Source: Hippophae tibetana
Lineage: Eukaryota; Streptophyta; Magnoliopsida; Rosales; Elaeagnaceae
NCBI GenBank assembly: GCA_037013495.1
Contig: CM072802.1
Coordinates: 43,314,501-43,378,500 of the forward strand
DNA length: 64,000 nucleotides
Direction of reading: 5' to 3'
The number at the start of each line of letters is the position of its first letter. Position 1 is the first letter of the stretch. Under the pieces are notes generated by a model. That model did not search any database. It was not told where the DNA came from and was given only the letters and a program-made list of their open reading frames with translations. Both the position numbers and the translations under genes were made by a program. This document shows positions 23,413 through 35,574 of this stretch, one piece after another.

Positions 23413-24812
23413 TGCACAAATAATTACGTAAGAAATGATATGTATACTTTCTAGGTCAGTCTAAAGAGAAACAATGTGGTTTTTAAATAATTCAATAAAA
23501 TTATTAAAAACAAAAAATAAATATAAACATTCCATCACAAAGTTTTGATTTTAAAATATCTAAACTAATAACATAAAATAATAAACGATAAAGGATCGAT
23601 TAATTTATACAAATTATAGACAAACTTGTAATTCATTAATCAATGTAGAATTAATGCGATATTTAAATAGTTGATTATTTTTGGTAAAATTAATTAGGTT
23701 AATAAAATATAAATATAGATTTATTGATTCTTTCTTGTATTGGGTCTACTATTCATTATTAATTAAAATAATTTAACATCTTTGATCATTCTATTAGTTA
23801 ATTTTAATTAAATTATGTTTCTTTAATGAGAAATTAACAAATCATTTAACTAGATGCCTTCGACCAAGTCTAACAAATTAAAATTTTATTCAAGCTATCT
23901 AAATTTGTTTTTAGATCGATGAATTTGAAATCTAACTTCATGTTTTAAATTTACTACAAAAAATATGTTCTCAAGATATGTTTCAACAATAAATCTTATA
24001 AGAACTTTGAAATAGAATATAATTCTAAATTAGATATAGATTCATGTTTCTAAGATTTAATTTTTATATTTTAAATCTATTAAAAAATATATCATTAATA
24101 TATTTTTTGATATGAAACTTTGTCAATTTTTTTATAGAAAATAATTAGTGTTTAATAATTGTTTAAAATATTCACCTAATAATTTACACAAGCATATCAA
24201 CATAACTAAAATCCCATTATCACATTCACCAAGACCTACTCAATTTAATAAATGACTGATATATTAAATATAACATTTATAAAAATACATAAATTGAATC
24301 TATAAATAGAATACAATTAAAATTAATACCTCAATTGTACTCTTACAGATAACTTTTATAGAACTTTGTTATATGTAAAATCACTTTATTACTGTCCCTT
24401 ACTTTTAATAATCTAATATAAACTGTTTATAAACTTACCATAACATTTATAACTCTCAAAAACTTGAGAGAAACTAAAGAAAACTAGAAAATTAAAACAA
24501 AAAATGAAACGATTTTTGGTGGGATTATAAAAGGTGAGAGGTCCTTTAGGTAAGAAAAATTGTCAAAAGGAGAGAAAAGTGGATCGTATGATTGGGCATC
24601 ATGGCACACTTTTTCCACCATCGTGGACTGTATCAATATGATACGCATTTCATTCATGATTGAAAAGCCTAACGTCACACCACACATTAAGCATCACCAC
24701 AACACACGTTCTATGTATCTTCAACTTTCTTTGTATTTCACCTCCTTACATTTTGTTGGAACATATGTAATCCTTACATATGTTATTCTTTTATTCTTCT
24801 TGGATGCAATTG
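23413..24812 (-). repeat. Athila LTR, copy A3' (5' LTR, truncated)
   Basis: Aligns with 19080-20310 (for example GGATCGTATG and GGAACATATGTA blocks). The right end with TGATGAGTGC is lost at about 24812, where sequence of another LTR begins. Confidence 0.75.
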
Positions 24813-25567
24813 ATTTCTTGGTTGAATATAACTTAGTATGTATTCTTCTCTCAAGTAAACTACACACCATATAGTAATTAATTTAATCATACTATCTTGC
24901 CAATTGAATTGCATACTACGCATTAAGTTCATCAATTATGGATCACATACATAAGAATCATACATCTCTGCCTAGAAACTATGCATGTTATTTAATAAAA
25001 AAAGAATTAAATAATTCTCTCAAATCTATTTAATTGTCTTTATAGATAATTGATAGCCAAACAATTAATAGCATAAAAATCAAATTAAATTAAAATTATA
25101 ATTGAGGTAAAATAGATAATCACATGATGAAAATTGGGATCATAAGATCCCTAGATTAATAAATTAACTAGAAATAATTTTGTCCATAAATCTCATATTT
25201 TTCATAAAGAAAGACATAAAATAATAGATCAGGTGCAATCTGGACTGTCAGATCTGCTTCAGATCAAGGGTTGAGATCAAAACAAAAAAATTTAATAGCG
25301 ACATCCAATCATAATGCGACATATGGTAGGTGAGATCGGTTTGAGTCAATGCATACTGAGTTAGCACAATGCAGCATAATGTGATTCATGGATATAAATG
25401 GTGTGGCATGTTGGTGGATCATAAGGAGAAATCGCATTACAACATGTGATAGGGTTGTTTGATCGTACTCTGAAACTCAGATTCAACATCGTACGCACAC
25501 ATGTCACGCACTTCCTCACTCGTCACAAGCGGCAATTTATGATTTGTTGTCCCTACTTGCGTGGCAT

Positions 25568-25629
25568 GCCCAGTTAGATCCTCTACTTGCGTGGAATTAG
25601 CGTGGTTTGCCCAGTTAGATCCTCTACTT
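25568..25629. repeat. 41-bp spaced direct repeat in LTR D
   Basis: GCCCAGTTAGATCCTCTACT occurs at 25568 and 25609. Confidence 0.8.
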
Positions 25630-25825
25630 ATGTGGCAAGCCATGTGGAAGCTTTTTATTAGTCTTGTAATAAAAATTCATAAAACATCCAGAAAAATTCC
25701 AATAAAATTGCAAAAATTATAATTTCACCCTTTTTCACTAAAAAAAAAATATATTTTAATATTTTAGACCCAAAAATACTATTTATTGAATAAAATAAAA
25801 AATTATTAAGTAAAAAAATGTGCTA

Positions 25826-25849
25826 ATGACTCTACTTTCATAGAGTCAT
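25826..25849 (-). other. LTR-end hairpin, family D
   Basis: ATGACTCTA-CTTTCA-TAGAGTCAT: nine perfect pairs starting two bases inside the LTR terminus. Confidence 0.75.
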
Positions 25850-27131
25850 CACAACCCCAAACTTAACTCTTTGCTTGTCCTCATGTAAAGCCAAGTTTAA
25901 CTAAATAAAATAACATGGGTAGTATATATATATATATATATATCTCTCTATTAATACATGCATATTTCACGAAAACTATCCCTATCAAATGTCTTACAAT
26001 CCTATGATAAGGAGGTTCACATATTCATTAATCAACGTTCCATTAATATAAGAATATGTAAGGTTTTTGACAAATTGATTCGTGTGTATGTGTTGTATAT
26101 GATATCATCCAATGCACTCATGAAATCAACATATATGAGTATGCTAATCAATACAATATTAGAATAAGTCTTATAAGTCTATTTTTCACATCCATCTCCA
26201 CTAATATAAATATGCACTTAACTAATGATCAATAAGGCTTAGATGAGGTTCGATAAATGAAGACATTTAGGTTTTTTCCACACCTTAGCTTTTTTTTTCA
26301 TCATGCACTATTTAACTACAATTGAGTGCACCCTCTCTTTTCATTCTTTTCACATCCTATTATTCCACATCTTTTTTTCGGTAACTTCACAACACCCCCA
26401 AACTTCTTTTCAATTCTATTTTCTTTTTCTTTAGAAGGATAATTGTGTTGTAGTTTTGCTTATTTTTCTCTCTCTTTTTTATAAGGTGCATTAAATTTCA
26501 CCTTACTCTATAATATAACACATGATTGCATTTTTTTTATTTTCATACAAGCTAAAGGTGCAAGGATAAAGGTAATGCTTATTAGTTAGGCATAAAATGT
26601 GGCTTAAAGATATGAATGGTTTTTTAGGCTTAAATGGGTGACTACAGATATTAACAATGGTTAGCTTGAAAGGATTAATTGATCCAAATAAGGCCTAATT
26701 CATTTCTATTGCTAAATACTATTTTGGATTTCACCTCAAGGGATGATCAAATAGATTCTAAAACTTGGAAGATCTCATCGACTTGCATAAACTACTACAA
26801 ATTTTCTCTCAATAAGCACACCAAAATCAATCACGAACATGTGCATAAAATGTTGAATCAATTTAATCAAAACTAGCAAGAATATCACATGATTAATATA
26901 AATATCTTAACAAATACGTTACATTCCATATCCTAGTCATGACAACCAAATTTTATCATTGAGTTCATATGTTTCATATCAAGCATGCATGCATTTAGTT
27001 TTTATATATTTATCAATTTCTACCCTAATCATGATTAAAAACATCCTAAAAATTAAAAATATTCCCTAAATATTGAAAATGCATACTAAATACTAAAGTA
27101 GAGAATGAAGTTCCCTCCCTCAAACATAAAT

Positions 27132-27153
27132 TTCACATTGTTCCCAATGTGAA
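27132..27153 (-). other. Stem-loop before purine tract, copy 3
   Basis: TTCACATTG-GGAA-CAATGTGAA (minus): nine perfect pairs with a four-base loop. Confidence 0.75.
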
Positions 27154-27385
27154 CATATAAATATGAAAAGGTAAAAGAACAGAAAACTCCCTTAATCATG
27201 GCACACCACATCTATCGCTGAAGTGCTCAATCTTGTTGTGCCATTACTTTCCATATTTATTCACCTACAAAACAGAAACAATGAAAATATAACTAAAATA
27301 ACTTTGGGCTGCCTCCCAACTAGCATCACTTTTAATATCCTTGACTAGACGGTCATATCAAGTCCTAGGGCACATCCATTTGTGT

Positions 27386-27600
27386 CTATTTACTTTTGAG
27401 TTTGCCTAGAAATAGTTTCAGTCTTGATTTGTTCAATAATACTTTATGTTTTGCTTTGCAAACACATTGTTCAATTCTCTTCTCATGCCATATTTTTGTT
27501 TTCATTTTGAAATTTTTGGAATTATTATAAGAACTCCACCATAGCTCATCCAATTTATGTATTTCCAACATTTTTTTCACCTCCCTAATGGACTATTTCG
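27386..27600 (-). pseudogene. Athila integrase C-terminal fragment
   Basis: A 64-residue open frame on the minus strand: HKLDELWWSSYNNSKNFKMK, KIWHEKRIEQ and then SRLKLFLGKLKSK. It matches the end of Athila integrase (LDELRLEAYENAKIYKEK, WHDKRI, SRLKLFPGKLKSRW). The upstream core with the DDE residues is absent. Protease text begins within about 50 bp on the 5' side. Part of a dead pol. Confidence 0.8.
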
Positions 27601-27629
27601 CTTGCCTACTTAATTAGGGATAGGAGGGT

Positions 27630-28145
27630 AAAAGTGTGAGATCTAAACTAAGTGGCCTCTTCAATTGATGATTCGAGCTTGGATCCTATCTTAGAACTTT
27701 CCACAAATTCATTTGATACAAGCATGAGAAGCATGTGCTCCAAAAAGTTTACACAGTCCATAATATCAACCTTTGGTCTCATAATTTCAAAGCTAAAACA
27801 AGTTGAGTTGTTTTCTAGTGAGTTTATATTCTTGTTTACAACATCAGGTGTTAAAGTCTTAAGTGTGGGCAACTTAACAGACTCTTTTAAGTTGTCCTCT
27901 CAATCAGTAACATTTATCCTTAATCGTTCATTAGCATAATCAATATCGGGGGTTCAGATGCTTTAAAAAAATTTAAACATTACTTGTTCATCTTACACTC
28001 TTATTGTAAGTTCACCTTTTTATACATCAATGAGTACTTTTTCGGTTGCTAAGAATAGATGACCAAGTATGATAGGAATGTCACAATTAACTTAATCTAC
28101 TTGCAATTCTATGAAGTCTCAAAGTAGTGTAGGGAAAATGATGTC
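27630..28145 (-). pseudogene. Athila protease C-terminus and linker, pseudogene
   Basis: Minus strand. Text near 28100-28030 reads ILG-LFLATEKVLIDV and KGELTIRVQDEQVMFKFF, the end of the Athila protease. It is followed by a 74-residue open linker at 27648-27872 (KLPTLKTLTPDVVNKNINSL; SSIEEATEVDLTLLPSYP). The linker normally leads into RT; here it leads to an integrase tail. The catalytic DLGAS part is not present, so the fragment starts downstream of the active site. No function can remain. Confidence 0.7.
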
Positions 28146-28149
28146 CCAT

Positions 28150-28812
28150 TGATTATCCAAGTTTTCCATATTCCCAAGTTGATGTTGTTATATTCTTTCT
28201 CTTCTTATTCTATGAATAGTTCTTTCTATCTTTATTTTTCTCTCTTTATGGATAAACTATTCATTTTTCTCTTTTTATTTCCTCTCTATCTTTTATAGAT
28301 ATTCTTTTCTTTCTTACTTTTTTTAGAGAAATAGGGTCCATGTATAGTTTGTACATAGTTTTTATGATTTGGGTGAGTGGCTAATTTTGAATTTTCTTTT
28401 TGTATTAGCTTAGGCAGCCCTATACATGTCTCTTTTTTAGAAGTCATGCTTGAATGAAGGTATATACTTTCATTTTCTACTTAATTTATTAAATTTAAAC
28501 AATAGAAATAAATATATGACACTTTATCAGATGTAAAAATCTTAGCATTCAATGAAAACTCAATAGGCATCATCTAACAATTTGAAATTGATAAAATGAG
28601 TGTTTAAAAGAGTAGAAAAAATTATCATCACTCAAAATGAGAAGATAATGGCTTAAAATATTCTTATAAGGTAGTCTCTACTATTTGATTCTTTAACACC
28701 GATTTTAGGTTTATTGCAATTTCAATATTTTTTATCATAAAATAGAAAATACGACAAATACTAACTAATTATCATCTTACCCTATGATATGTTTAAGATA
28801 TTAACCTAATAG
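28150..28812 (-). other. Athila 3' non-coding fragment
   Basis: Aligns with 21500-22080 and 42960-43440 (GAGAGTGTTTAAAAG, CACATTACTCCATGATATG-like blocks). No coding sequence. It is cut at both ends. Confidence 0.65.
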
Positions 28813-28950
28813 TGCAAATATAAGGAAATTTAATGTCTCCTTCGTCATTGAGTTTGTATAATTATGTACTTGAAAATGCACAGTCTTTGCACAAAGACTG
28901 CCATTGAAAAACTCCATTAATGAACATTAACAATTGTTTTAGTAGAGACC
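28813..28950. other. Host stretch left of solo LTR E, with palindrome
   Basis: Unassigned 138 bp. CAGTCTTTG-CA-CAAAGACTG at 28881-28900 is a perfect inverted repeat with a two-base spacer. The target duplication AGACC is at 28946-28950. Confidence 0.6.
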
Positions 28951-29794
28951 TGTTGTCCCTTTTGGAGAACATAAAAACATGTAAGTATACACAGTCACAA
29001 GTAATAAAATTGATAAGTAAAATTATCATTCTCACGGAGATTTGTTACTACAGTTTGTTAAGTACTAAAATTGTTTCACTCTGATTTTATCCAAAACAAA
29101 CGAAAATTGATGAAAGTTTAAAACTAATTTTTGTAAACAATAAATAAGAAAATTATAGGATTGCAATTTCACCAAATTAATCCACTCAAATCATATTATT
29201 TTCTCTTGATTTATATTTTTTGAATTTAATTTGTCAACAAAGAACTACTGATTTTATCCATATGTCTCTTTCGATAACAAATCGACACACCTTGCTAAAA
29301 TAATTCAATATATTCCTATGAGAATTAAATTCACCAAGATTCATTACGTTCAAAGTTCTCAAATAGTTACACATACAATAAAGAATGTTCCTCTCCTTTC
29401 ATCATACATGTTATCCTAAACACGAGCAATATACACAAAAATGCCTCTTCCAAGTTTATTTAGGTGCCACAGATCAATTGATAAATTTTCCAATAATCAA
29501 AAGCATTAAGCGCAAATAGAATAAACAAATTAAAAATCTCATAAATCTTTCAAAAATAATTAAATCCAAGCTTCATAAATTTAGCAACACAGTAACCCTA
29601 GAAAAATTAAATTACTTGATAATAAAAATTAATATTACAAAACGAAAATACTAAAACATTTAAGGAATATTAGCTGAAGAACACAAAGAAAATTAGAATT
29701 TCATCTACGTAGAAACACAATAGAAGCCAAAAATGGCTTCTGCGTGTTCCAAAATCTACCCATCCAATCTCCCTAATTTATCGCAATAATCCCC

Positions 29795-29802
29795 TATTTA
29801 TA
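29795..29802 (-). promoter_or_regulatory. TATA box of solo LTR E
   Basis: Minus strand TATAAATA in the context GGACCTATAAATAGGGG. Confidence 0.55.
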
Positions 29803-30488
29803 GGTCCAACACTCTAAAAAAATACATCATAAAATATATTTTTTTAGACACGTGGGAGACAAATATTATATCAAAATAAATAATTAATACACGTGTGGGA
29901 GACAAAACATTATCACAAAAATACTATTTAAAAACTCGTGGGAGACAAGTGTGCGATGTTTCTAAGTTTTCATTTAAATTCATGCATGTCACGTGTCAGC
30001 ATATGATTAGTTGGAAGAATAATCGAGACATGTGACAGCTTCTAATTGGTTGTGGTGACAGGATGCACGTGGACCGCATCGCACGGGAATATTGCAAGTA
30101 AGACACGTGAGTCCCACAAAACCAGCTGGAAAAAGGTGTGCCAATTCTGCGTTTTTGTTTTAACCAACACATGCCAAGTGTCGGCTTTTGATTTTCTGAA
30201 AAAATATTCAAGACACGTGGCATCATCTGATTCGTTGGAATGGGAGGAAGCACTCAGCTTGTATGGAACATGCCACAGGGGAAAATTTCTTGTGTAGACA
30301 CATAGGTCCCACCCTGCACACCGGCTTGCGTTGCAGATGGGCCCCACTTGGGAATCGTGTCCACTCACTTGTGTCGCATATGCATCTCATGCTTCTAATC
30401 ATCATCGTTGATTTATGATCTGATGGTGCGTGGCACACGTGGTCTTCTTTCCTGCACAGAAAAACAAATTTCATTTAATTGCTTTTTA

Positions 30489-30625
30489 GCCCTCTTATTT
30501 AATTTAAATTATCTTTTAAACTTTTGATATTTGCAATTAAGCCCTCTTTTAATTTAAATTATATTTTCAGCTTTTATTATTTGGAATTAAGTCCTTTTTT
30601 AATTCAAATTCTTTAATTTTTCTTA
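30489..30625. repeat. About 51-bp tandem repeat, 2.7 copies
   Basis: Units start GCCCTCTT at 30489 and 30541 and GTCCTTTT at 30591. Each contains AATTTAAATTAT and ends GGAATTAA or GCAATTAA. Inside LTR E. Confidence 0.8.
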
Positions 30626-30758
30626 AAAATATATTCCTTAGTAAACTAACAGTAAATATTATTTTAATACATTAAAATTAACTAAAAGTAACAAGAACAT
30701 AGCAATTATAATTAATAAAATGTACAAAATAACTGCATAATATACAGTTATCAAGACC

Positions 30759-30959
30759 TACCAATAAGTACATTATTCTCCTTGTCCAATTTCATGTTTC
30801 TTACACTACAGTAGTAACAAAATTTACATGTATGACAAGCTTGTCTATCTATATAATTAAATCACTACACCATGCCATTTGGATATATTACAAATTTATT
30901 TGCTAATATTAGGGACACGGTTTTGGGTTTTATATTACCCACTTCTAGATACAAATATA
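30759..30959. other. Unassigned spacer
   Basis: About 200 bp right of the AGACC duplication. It continues the host sequence interrupted by LTR E. No ORF or repeat recognised. Confidence 0.5.
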
Positions 30960-31888
30960 ATGAATAAGTGATCGATGCAAAACTGCAAATGCACAGTATC
31001 GTAGTATTATAGTAAATTATAAGAAGAGTATCGTTCTCAGGGATTGGTAACTTACTTTTGACAAATACCAAAATTATATTAATCTCAATTTTATCTAAAG
31101 AAGTCACTAAGGTTGTTATAATTAGAATTTAAAATAAAATCAATTTAAAGAAAATGCGCAAAAGAAAATATCGATGTTGTTCAGAAATCAAATCAATAGG
31201 AAGAAAACTTATAGGAAATTGATTTCACCTAATCTCTCACTATGTTTACTCATCTAGCTAATTTAATTTAATTCTTTTTGTTTGTTAGCAATCTCTAAAA
31301 AAACATCTAAAAGCCTCTTTCAATAGTCAATTGGAAATATTCTTGTTCATTAATTTACACAAGAGTATGCAATTTAATAAAACAAGAAAGCATTAAGATC
31401 AATGATTTTAATACCACACAAGTTCATACAAGTCTTTTGATCTCTATATTTACCTATGCTGAAATATTCAAGATCTATCATATAATTCTCTCTTTCGATA
31501 GAAAATCACAAAACTAAAATCATTTAATTAATGGCTAGTTAATTAGAGGCAATAGACTCAAAATAAATAAGACAAACATGAAGAGAAATAATTGAAATTA
31601 ACATAGAAAATCAAGCATAGTTTTGAATTAAATTACATCTTTTTCGAATAATAAAGAAAATTTAGTTCATGCTAAAAATTAAATTTAACATAAACAAATT
31701 CACCATAATTTTTCTGAGAGGAATTTAAAGAAAATTAAATCGCAAAAAGAATCTCCTTTTACGTTTCTCTGTTGTGCTCCAATATGCTTTTGTTTTTCTC
31801 TTTCTTGATATGCCACCTTTCCTTTTTCTTTTTTTCCACATGCTTTCTCTCTTCTCTCTCTCTCTCGTTTCCATTTTTGTCTTGTGAT

Positions 31889-31952
<64 letters not shown>

Positions 31953-32187
31953 TCGCAGCCTTCTCTGTTTCTTACTATATATATATTGTTTTTTATTTTA
32001 ACTTTCTTTTTGTTTCAACAAATCTTCATGTATATGTGATTCCAATAAATTTTCATTTTCTTCATAACTGCAATAAAATTTAAATAATAATAATAATAAT
32101 GAAGTCTAAAATCAATGAAAATAAATAAAATTAGACTAAAGTTAAAGTTAAGAAGTTATAAATTATGCCAAATTATGCAAGTTATCA
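30960..32187 (-). repeat. LTR of family F
   Basis: Minus orientation: starts TGATAACTTGCATAATTTGG at 32187, next to the purine tract AAGTTTGAGGGTGTT (32188-32202, minus). The left end near 30960-30975 (CAGTTTTGCA) is approximate. It carries a long AC/AT microsatellite. It resembles LTRs of Tat/Athila-group elements by its ends, but the family is not certain. Confidence 0.65.
31889..31946. repeat. Microsatellite (AC)7(AT)22
   Basis: Uninterrupted AC then AT dinucleotide run within LTR F, preceded by a CT-rich stretch (31848-31866). Confidence 0.95.
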
Positions 32188-33479
32188 AACACCCTCAAAC
32201 TTAAAATTTTGTTTGTCCTCAAACAAAAAGAAAATAAAAGAAAAGACACATATAGACAATATCAACTAGACCCCATAGAGAACTACCATCACTCACCCAG
32301 CCATAATCTGAATTTATATTTCATCACTAATAACTTACTATTTTTACATCGAATATAGCAGAAAAATCAATAAAAAATTCAGTAATTTTTCACGCAAGAG
32401 TTAAGCATTTACTTCAACATAAAGCTACGTCCTTAAGTGTGTGTGTGAAATAGTCAATTTAACTCCAAACCACCCATAAATTCATATAAAAGTAGAACAA
32501 TTGAAATGAGAAAAATTCTCTCAAAACTTAACTCCATAAGTCCAATTTTCAGAAATAATCTCTACTAACGTAATCAAATGTCAGAAATAAAAAGTTCTTT
32601 AATTAGGGTTGTAATGACAGGCCATAGGGTGGGGGCTAAGAAAAAAATGGATATGAAAAATCAAAGCAAATTGGGAAAATACTTGGTAAAAAAATAAAAA
32701 GAATATTCACAAGATTCATACCAGAGCTATTTCTCGATAATATGCTCATACTTATGATAATATTGTTGTCATACTAAATAAGTAGAGTTCTTTTTTCTTA
32801 TTTTATTCTTCTTCTTTTTTTGGTGTGGTTGCCTTGATACTCACAGTCTTTACTAATTTCAACCACTTTAACCCTTTTTTGATTCTTGCCTTTCACTTTA
32901 TTTTCATTTCACACGTTGATAAAATAGGGCAACCATAATGTGGATTATTTAATTTGAACTAAATTTCTCTTTAAATGAAAATTTCCACCAAATCTCAAAA
33001 TTTAAGGTAAGTTCATGGTTTTTTCAGCTTAAAATGGGAATAGTTTATGTACTTAAAAGAATAAATAAGGCTTATGTAAAATAAGGCTCAAGGGGGTTGA
33101 CTATGAGAATACACCATGCAATGATGGTGTGATAATTAGGACGACTGGGAAAGCTTTTTGGTTGTGACAAAAAATTTCCTAGATCATTTCTCTACTATTT
33201 GGTATCAACTAGGATTTCACCTCAAAGATCCATCAATGGATTCAAGAGCAAAGTAAGATTAAACTTTTCTGAGCTAGTTAATTCAACTCCTTCAAGTCTA
33301 TTGCTCCAAAAGTGGAAACTTTGTCAATTGTATAAGGACCTATTCATCTTGATCTTAATTTACCTAGGAAGAGTTTTAGTCATGAGTGGAAAGAAAAATC
33401 TATTATCCTAGAGCAAACTCACGCCTAAGAATTTGTTTGTCATACCACTTCTTTTTTCGTTCTTTGTAGATCTTTGCAT
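32188..33479 (-). other. 3' non-coding region of a minus-strand element
   Basis: Starts at the purine tract beside LTR F. No gene. The block near 33215 (GGATTTCACCTCAAAGATCC) recurs at 26729 in the 3' region of the LTR-D element, so the two elements are related. Confidence 0.6.
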
Positions 33480-33692
33480 TTTCATAAGCATCATTTTGGA
33501 ACTCATTTAATTGAAGAAGTCACTTTTCCCCTACTACCTTTATATCAAAATTAAACTTATTTACAACCAATAAGCTTGATGCTCTAACTTAATAGGGATA
33601 TTTCATGCTTTTCCAAACACCAATAGATAAGGAAACATTCCAATAGGTGTTTTAAAAGTTGTACGATATGCCCATAAAGCATCATCATTGTT
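33480..33692 (-). pseudogene. Athila integrase fragment (end of core)
   Basis: Minus strand, reading from 33692: [20 protein letters not shown] then LLVFGKA, the typical stretch after the DDE core of Athila integrase (usually SPYRLVFGKACHLPVELEH). It continues with LEHQAYWL-like text. It is joined directly to protease text at 33692, so RT, RNase H and most of the integrase are missing. The frame contains stops. Confidence 0.8.
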
Positions 33693-34330
33693 CAATGATA
33701 TCTACTCGAAAGAAAGTGCTTGGATATTCTGAAAATCTCATGGCTTCGTAGATGTTGAACATAAACTCTTCCTTGTTCACTCTCAATGTTAACTCACCCT
33801 TTTGAACATCCATTAACACTCTTCCTATACCCAAGAATGGTCATCCAAGAATTAATGAGACATTTTGGTCTTCATCCATATCTAACACCACAAAATCAGT
33901 TGGAAAAATAAATTTATCCACCTTTACCAATACATCTTCAATGATTCATCGTGGATATTTGATGGATAGGTCTACTATTTGTAAATAAATTGTTGTTTGT
34001 TTCATCTCTCCAAGTCCCAATTTCCTATAAATATATTGTGGCATAAGATTAATCCACGCACTAAGATCACATAAGACTTTATCAAAAAATGAATTTCCAA
34101 TATTACAAGGCAAAGTCAAACTCCATGGATCTTTTAATTTTTGGGATAATTTCTTTTGAAGAATGGCACTACATTCTTCAAAAAGATTCACTATTTCGAA
34201 CTCCTTCAACCTTCTTTTCTTGGAAATGATGTCCTTCAAGAATTTGACATAATTTGGCATTTGTTCCAAGCCATCTACAAAAGGAATATTTATGTGAATT
34301 TTTTTAAAGATATCCAAAAACTTAGAAAAT
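33692..34330 (-). pseudogene. Athila aspartic protease, pseudogene
   Basis: A 123-residue open frame (33946-34317, minus) is the best-kept protease of the window. Order: DIFKKIHINIPFVDGLEQMP, KFLKDIISKKRRLKEFEIV, EECSAILQKKL, then the active-site block LCDLSAWINLMPQYIYRKLG, where family members read LCDLGASINLMP. The catalytic Asp is kept but the following Gly and Ser are changed to Ser and Trp. Downstream (33700-33945) come IIEDVLVKVDKFIFPTDFVV and DVQKGELTLRVN, after one in-frame stop. The frame then jumps to integrase. The active site is almost certainly dead. Confidence 0.82.
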
Positions 34331-35544
34331 AGCTTATCTAATTTTTGTTTTTAAAAATGTTGATGATAAGGAAGTGGAGTAGAGAGAATAAGAGGATTTT
34401 CAAGAAATGAAATTGATGAAGGTATGTCGGTCTCTCTTAGTGTATCATAAAAAATCTCCTCTTCTTCTACTTTATGATTGCTTTGGCCATTGTTTGAAGC
34501 ATCGGGGTGGACTTAGTTTCCTTTGATAGTATTCTCTCAATTTCTCTTCCACTCCTAGGTGTAATGGACTTGCATTTTTCCTTTGGATTCACTACTGTAT
34601 TTATAGGAAAAGTTTCTCTTTGTTGGGCATTGATGGTTGTGGCTAGTTTCCCAATTTACACTTCAAGATTTTTCATAATGGCTCTCATATTGCTACAATG
34701 AGTCTCAATGTTATCCACCCATGAATCATTCTTTTTTAACCTTTCTTTGGTATCCTTAACAAAGGAAACAATGGCATCCTCAAGTGACATCATCTTCTCA
34801 ATTGGTTGACTATCAAACCCTAGAGAAGGTTGCTACACATTCTTTGTGTTTCCATAAGAAAACTTCCCATGATTTTGAAGCCCTAGATGGTAGTAAGTTT
34901 TCATGGGATTACCACAATAGTTATAGTTCTGATTTTTGATGTATTGAACATGTTCTTGACTTGCTTTATTCATTGAAATTTTCATACTCAAGTATGCAAC
35001 ATATTCTACACTTTATGATATTCTTTGGGTTGTCAAGGTTGAAATTTGATGAGATAGAGAAGAAACTTGAGCTAAAAGGGCAGTAAATGGCTCCAATTCA
35101 TGAATCCTAGTAACTTTCTTAGCCAGAGATCTTTCAGTTGACCATTGATAGTTGTTTAAGGCCATTTCTTCCAAAAGAGAAGTATCACCCAGTTGTCTTT
35201 GACATCAAAGTTCCATTAGAAACAGCATCAACTATGGTTCTAGTTTGCCCATTTAAACCATTATAGAACATCTGAATTTGCAAAAAATCTAGAAATCCAT
35301 ATTGAGGGCAATGCCGAATCATATCTTTATATATTTCCCGTGCTTAATAGAGTGTCTCAAAATCATTTTCTCTGAATTGACCAATCTCACTATTGAGTTG
35401 GGTTGTTTTTGTAGGTGGAAAAAATCTAGCAAGAAACTTTTCTTCCATGTCCTGCCAACTAGTGATGCTTCCCGGTTGTAGGTATTTTCAATGCCAAAAA
35501 CTTGATGTTTGCAAAAGTTATTCTAGTTTTCAATTTTATTGCTG
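34331..35544 (-). pseudogene. gag: Athila gag C-terminal half, pseudogene
   Basis: Minus strand. From about 35200 down: LLEEMALNNYQWSTERSLAK and a coil (LEPFTALLAQVSSLSHQIST). A degenerate nucleocapsid part follows, then CGNPMKTYYHLGLQNHGKFS, corresponding to the NPYSNTYNPGWRNHPNFSW signature. Next is MRAIMKNLEVQIGKLATTIN-like text, then SITPRSGREIE near 34530, corresponding to the TLRSGK end of gag. The capsid part upstream (35200-35540) is frame-shifted but readable (FRKKFSC, RMIRHSIKHGKYIKIWF-like). Multiple stops occur. It sits in order before the protease. Confidence 0.75.
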
Positions 35545-35570
35545 GATTTGCCTTTTAATGACACTAAAAA
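35545..35570 (-). other. Primer binding site, decayed
   Basis: Minus strand TTTTTAGTGTCATTAAAAGG, in the position and spacing of the TTTTTGGCGCCGTTGCCGGG site next to the LTR end TTACACA. Confidence 0.45.
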
Positions 35571-35574
35571 ATTA

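Larger units (their letters stand above)
19055..24812 (-). mobile_element. LARD-like non-coding Athila derivative
   Basis: Minus orientation: 5' LTR 23413-24812 (its start truncated), PBS 23388-23404, internal 20538-23387, 3' LTR 19055-20537. The internal part is about 2.9 kb and contains only the 3' non-coding region (20538-22300, mirrored in 17164-19054) and a very A-rich stretch (22400-23320). No gag or pol text can be read in any frame. This fits a large retrotransposon derivative (LARD): long LTRs, PBS and purine tract kept, genes absent. Confidence 0.75.
24835..25851 (-). repeat. LTR of family D, truncated
   Basis: Minus orientation. Starts TGATGACTCTATGAAAGTAG at 25851, next to the purine tract AAGTTTGGGGTTG (25852-25864, minus). 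Its far end is cut at about 24835. The opposite-strand copy at 55506-55945 supplies the missing end. Shared block: CTCTCAAGTAAACTACACAC. Contains a short direct repeat at 25568. Confidence 0.75.
25852..28150 (-). mobile_element. Minus-strand Athila-like internal region, RT-deleted
   Basis: Lies next to LTR D (3' side). Reading leftwards in the element: protease (27630-28145), integrase tail (27386-27600), a GGGAGGCAGCCC motif (27305), stem-loop (27132), 3' non-coding region (25865-27130) and purine tract. RT, RNase H and the integrase core are missing between protease and integrase tail. Stretch 25865-27130 holds no gene: T-rich and A-rich DNA with a (TA)n run at 25923. Confidence 0.75.
28951..30753 (-). 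mobile_element. Solo LTR of family E, duplication AGACC
   Basis: Minus orientation: starts TGATAACTGTATATTATGCA at 30753, ends GGGACAACA at 28951, 1803 bp. AGACC flanks it on both sides (28946-28950, 30754-30758). TATA box on the minus strand at 29795, AATAAA-like signals nearby, and a relatively GC-rich U3 block (29990-30480) with several CACGTG-type words. A partial plus-strand copy lies at 61858-62262. No internal region, hence solo LTR. Short open frames on both strands in the GC-rich block are not genes. Confidence 0.9.
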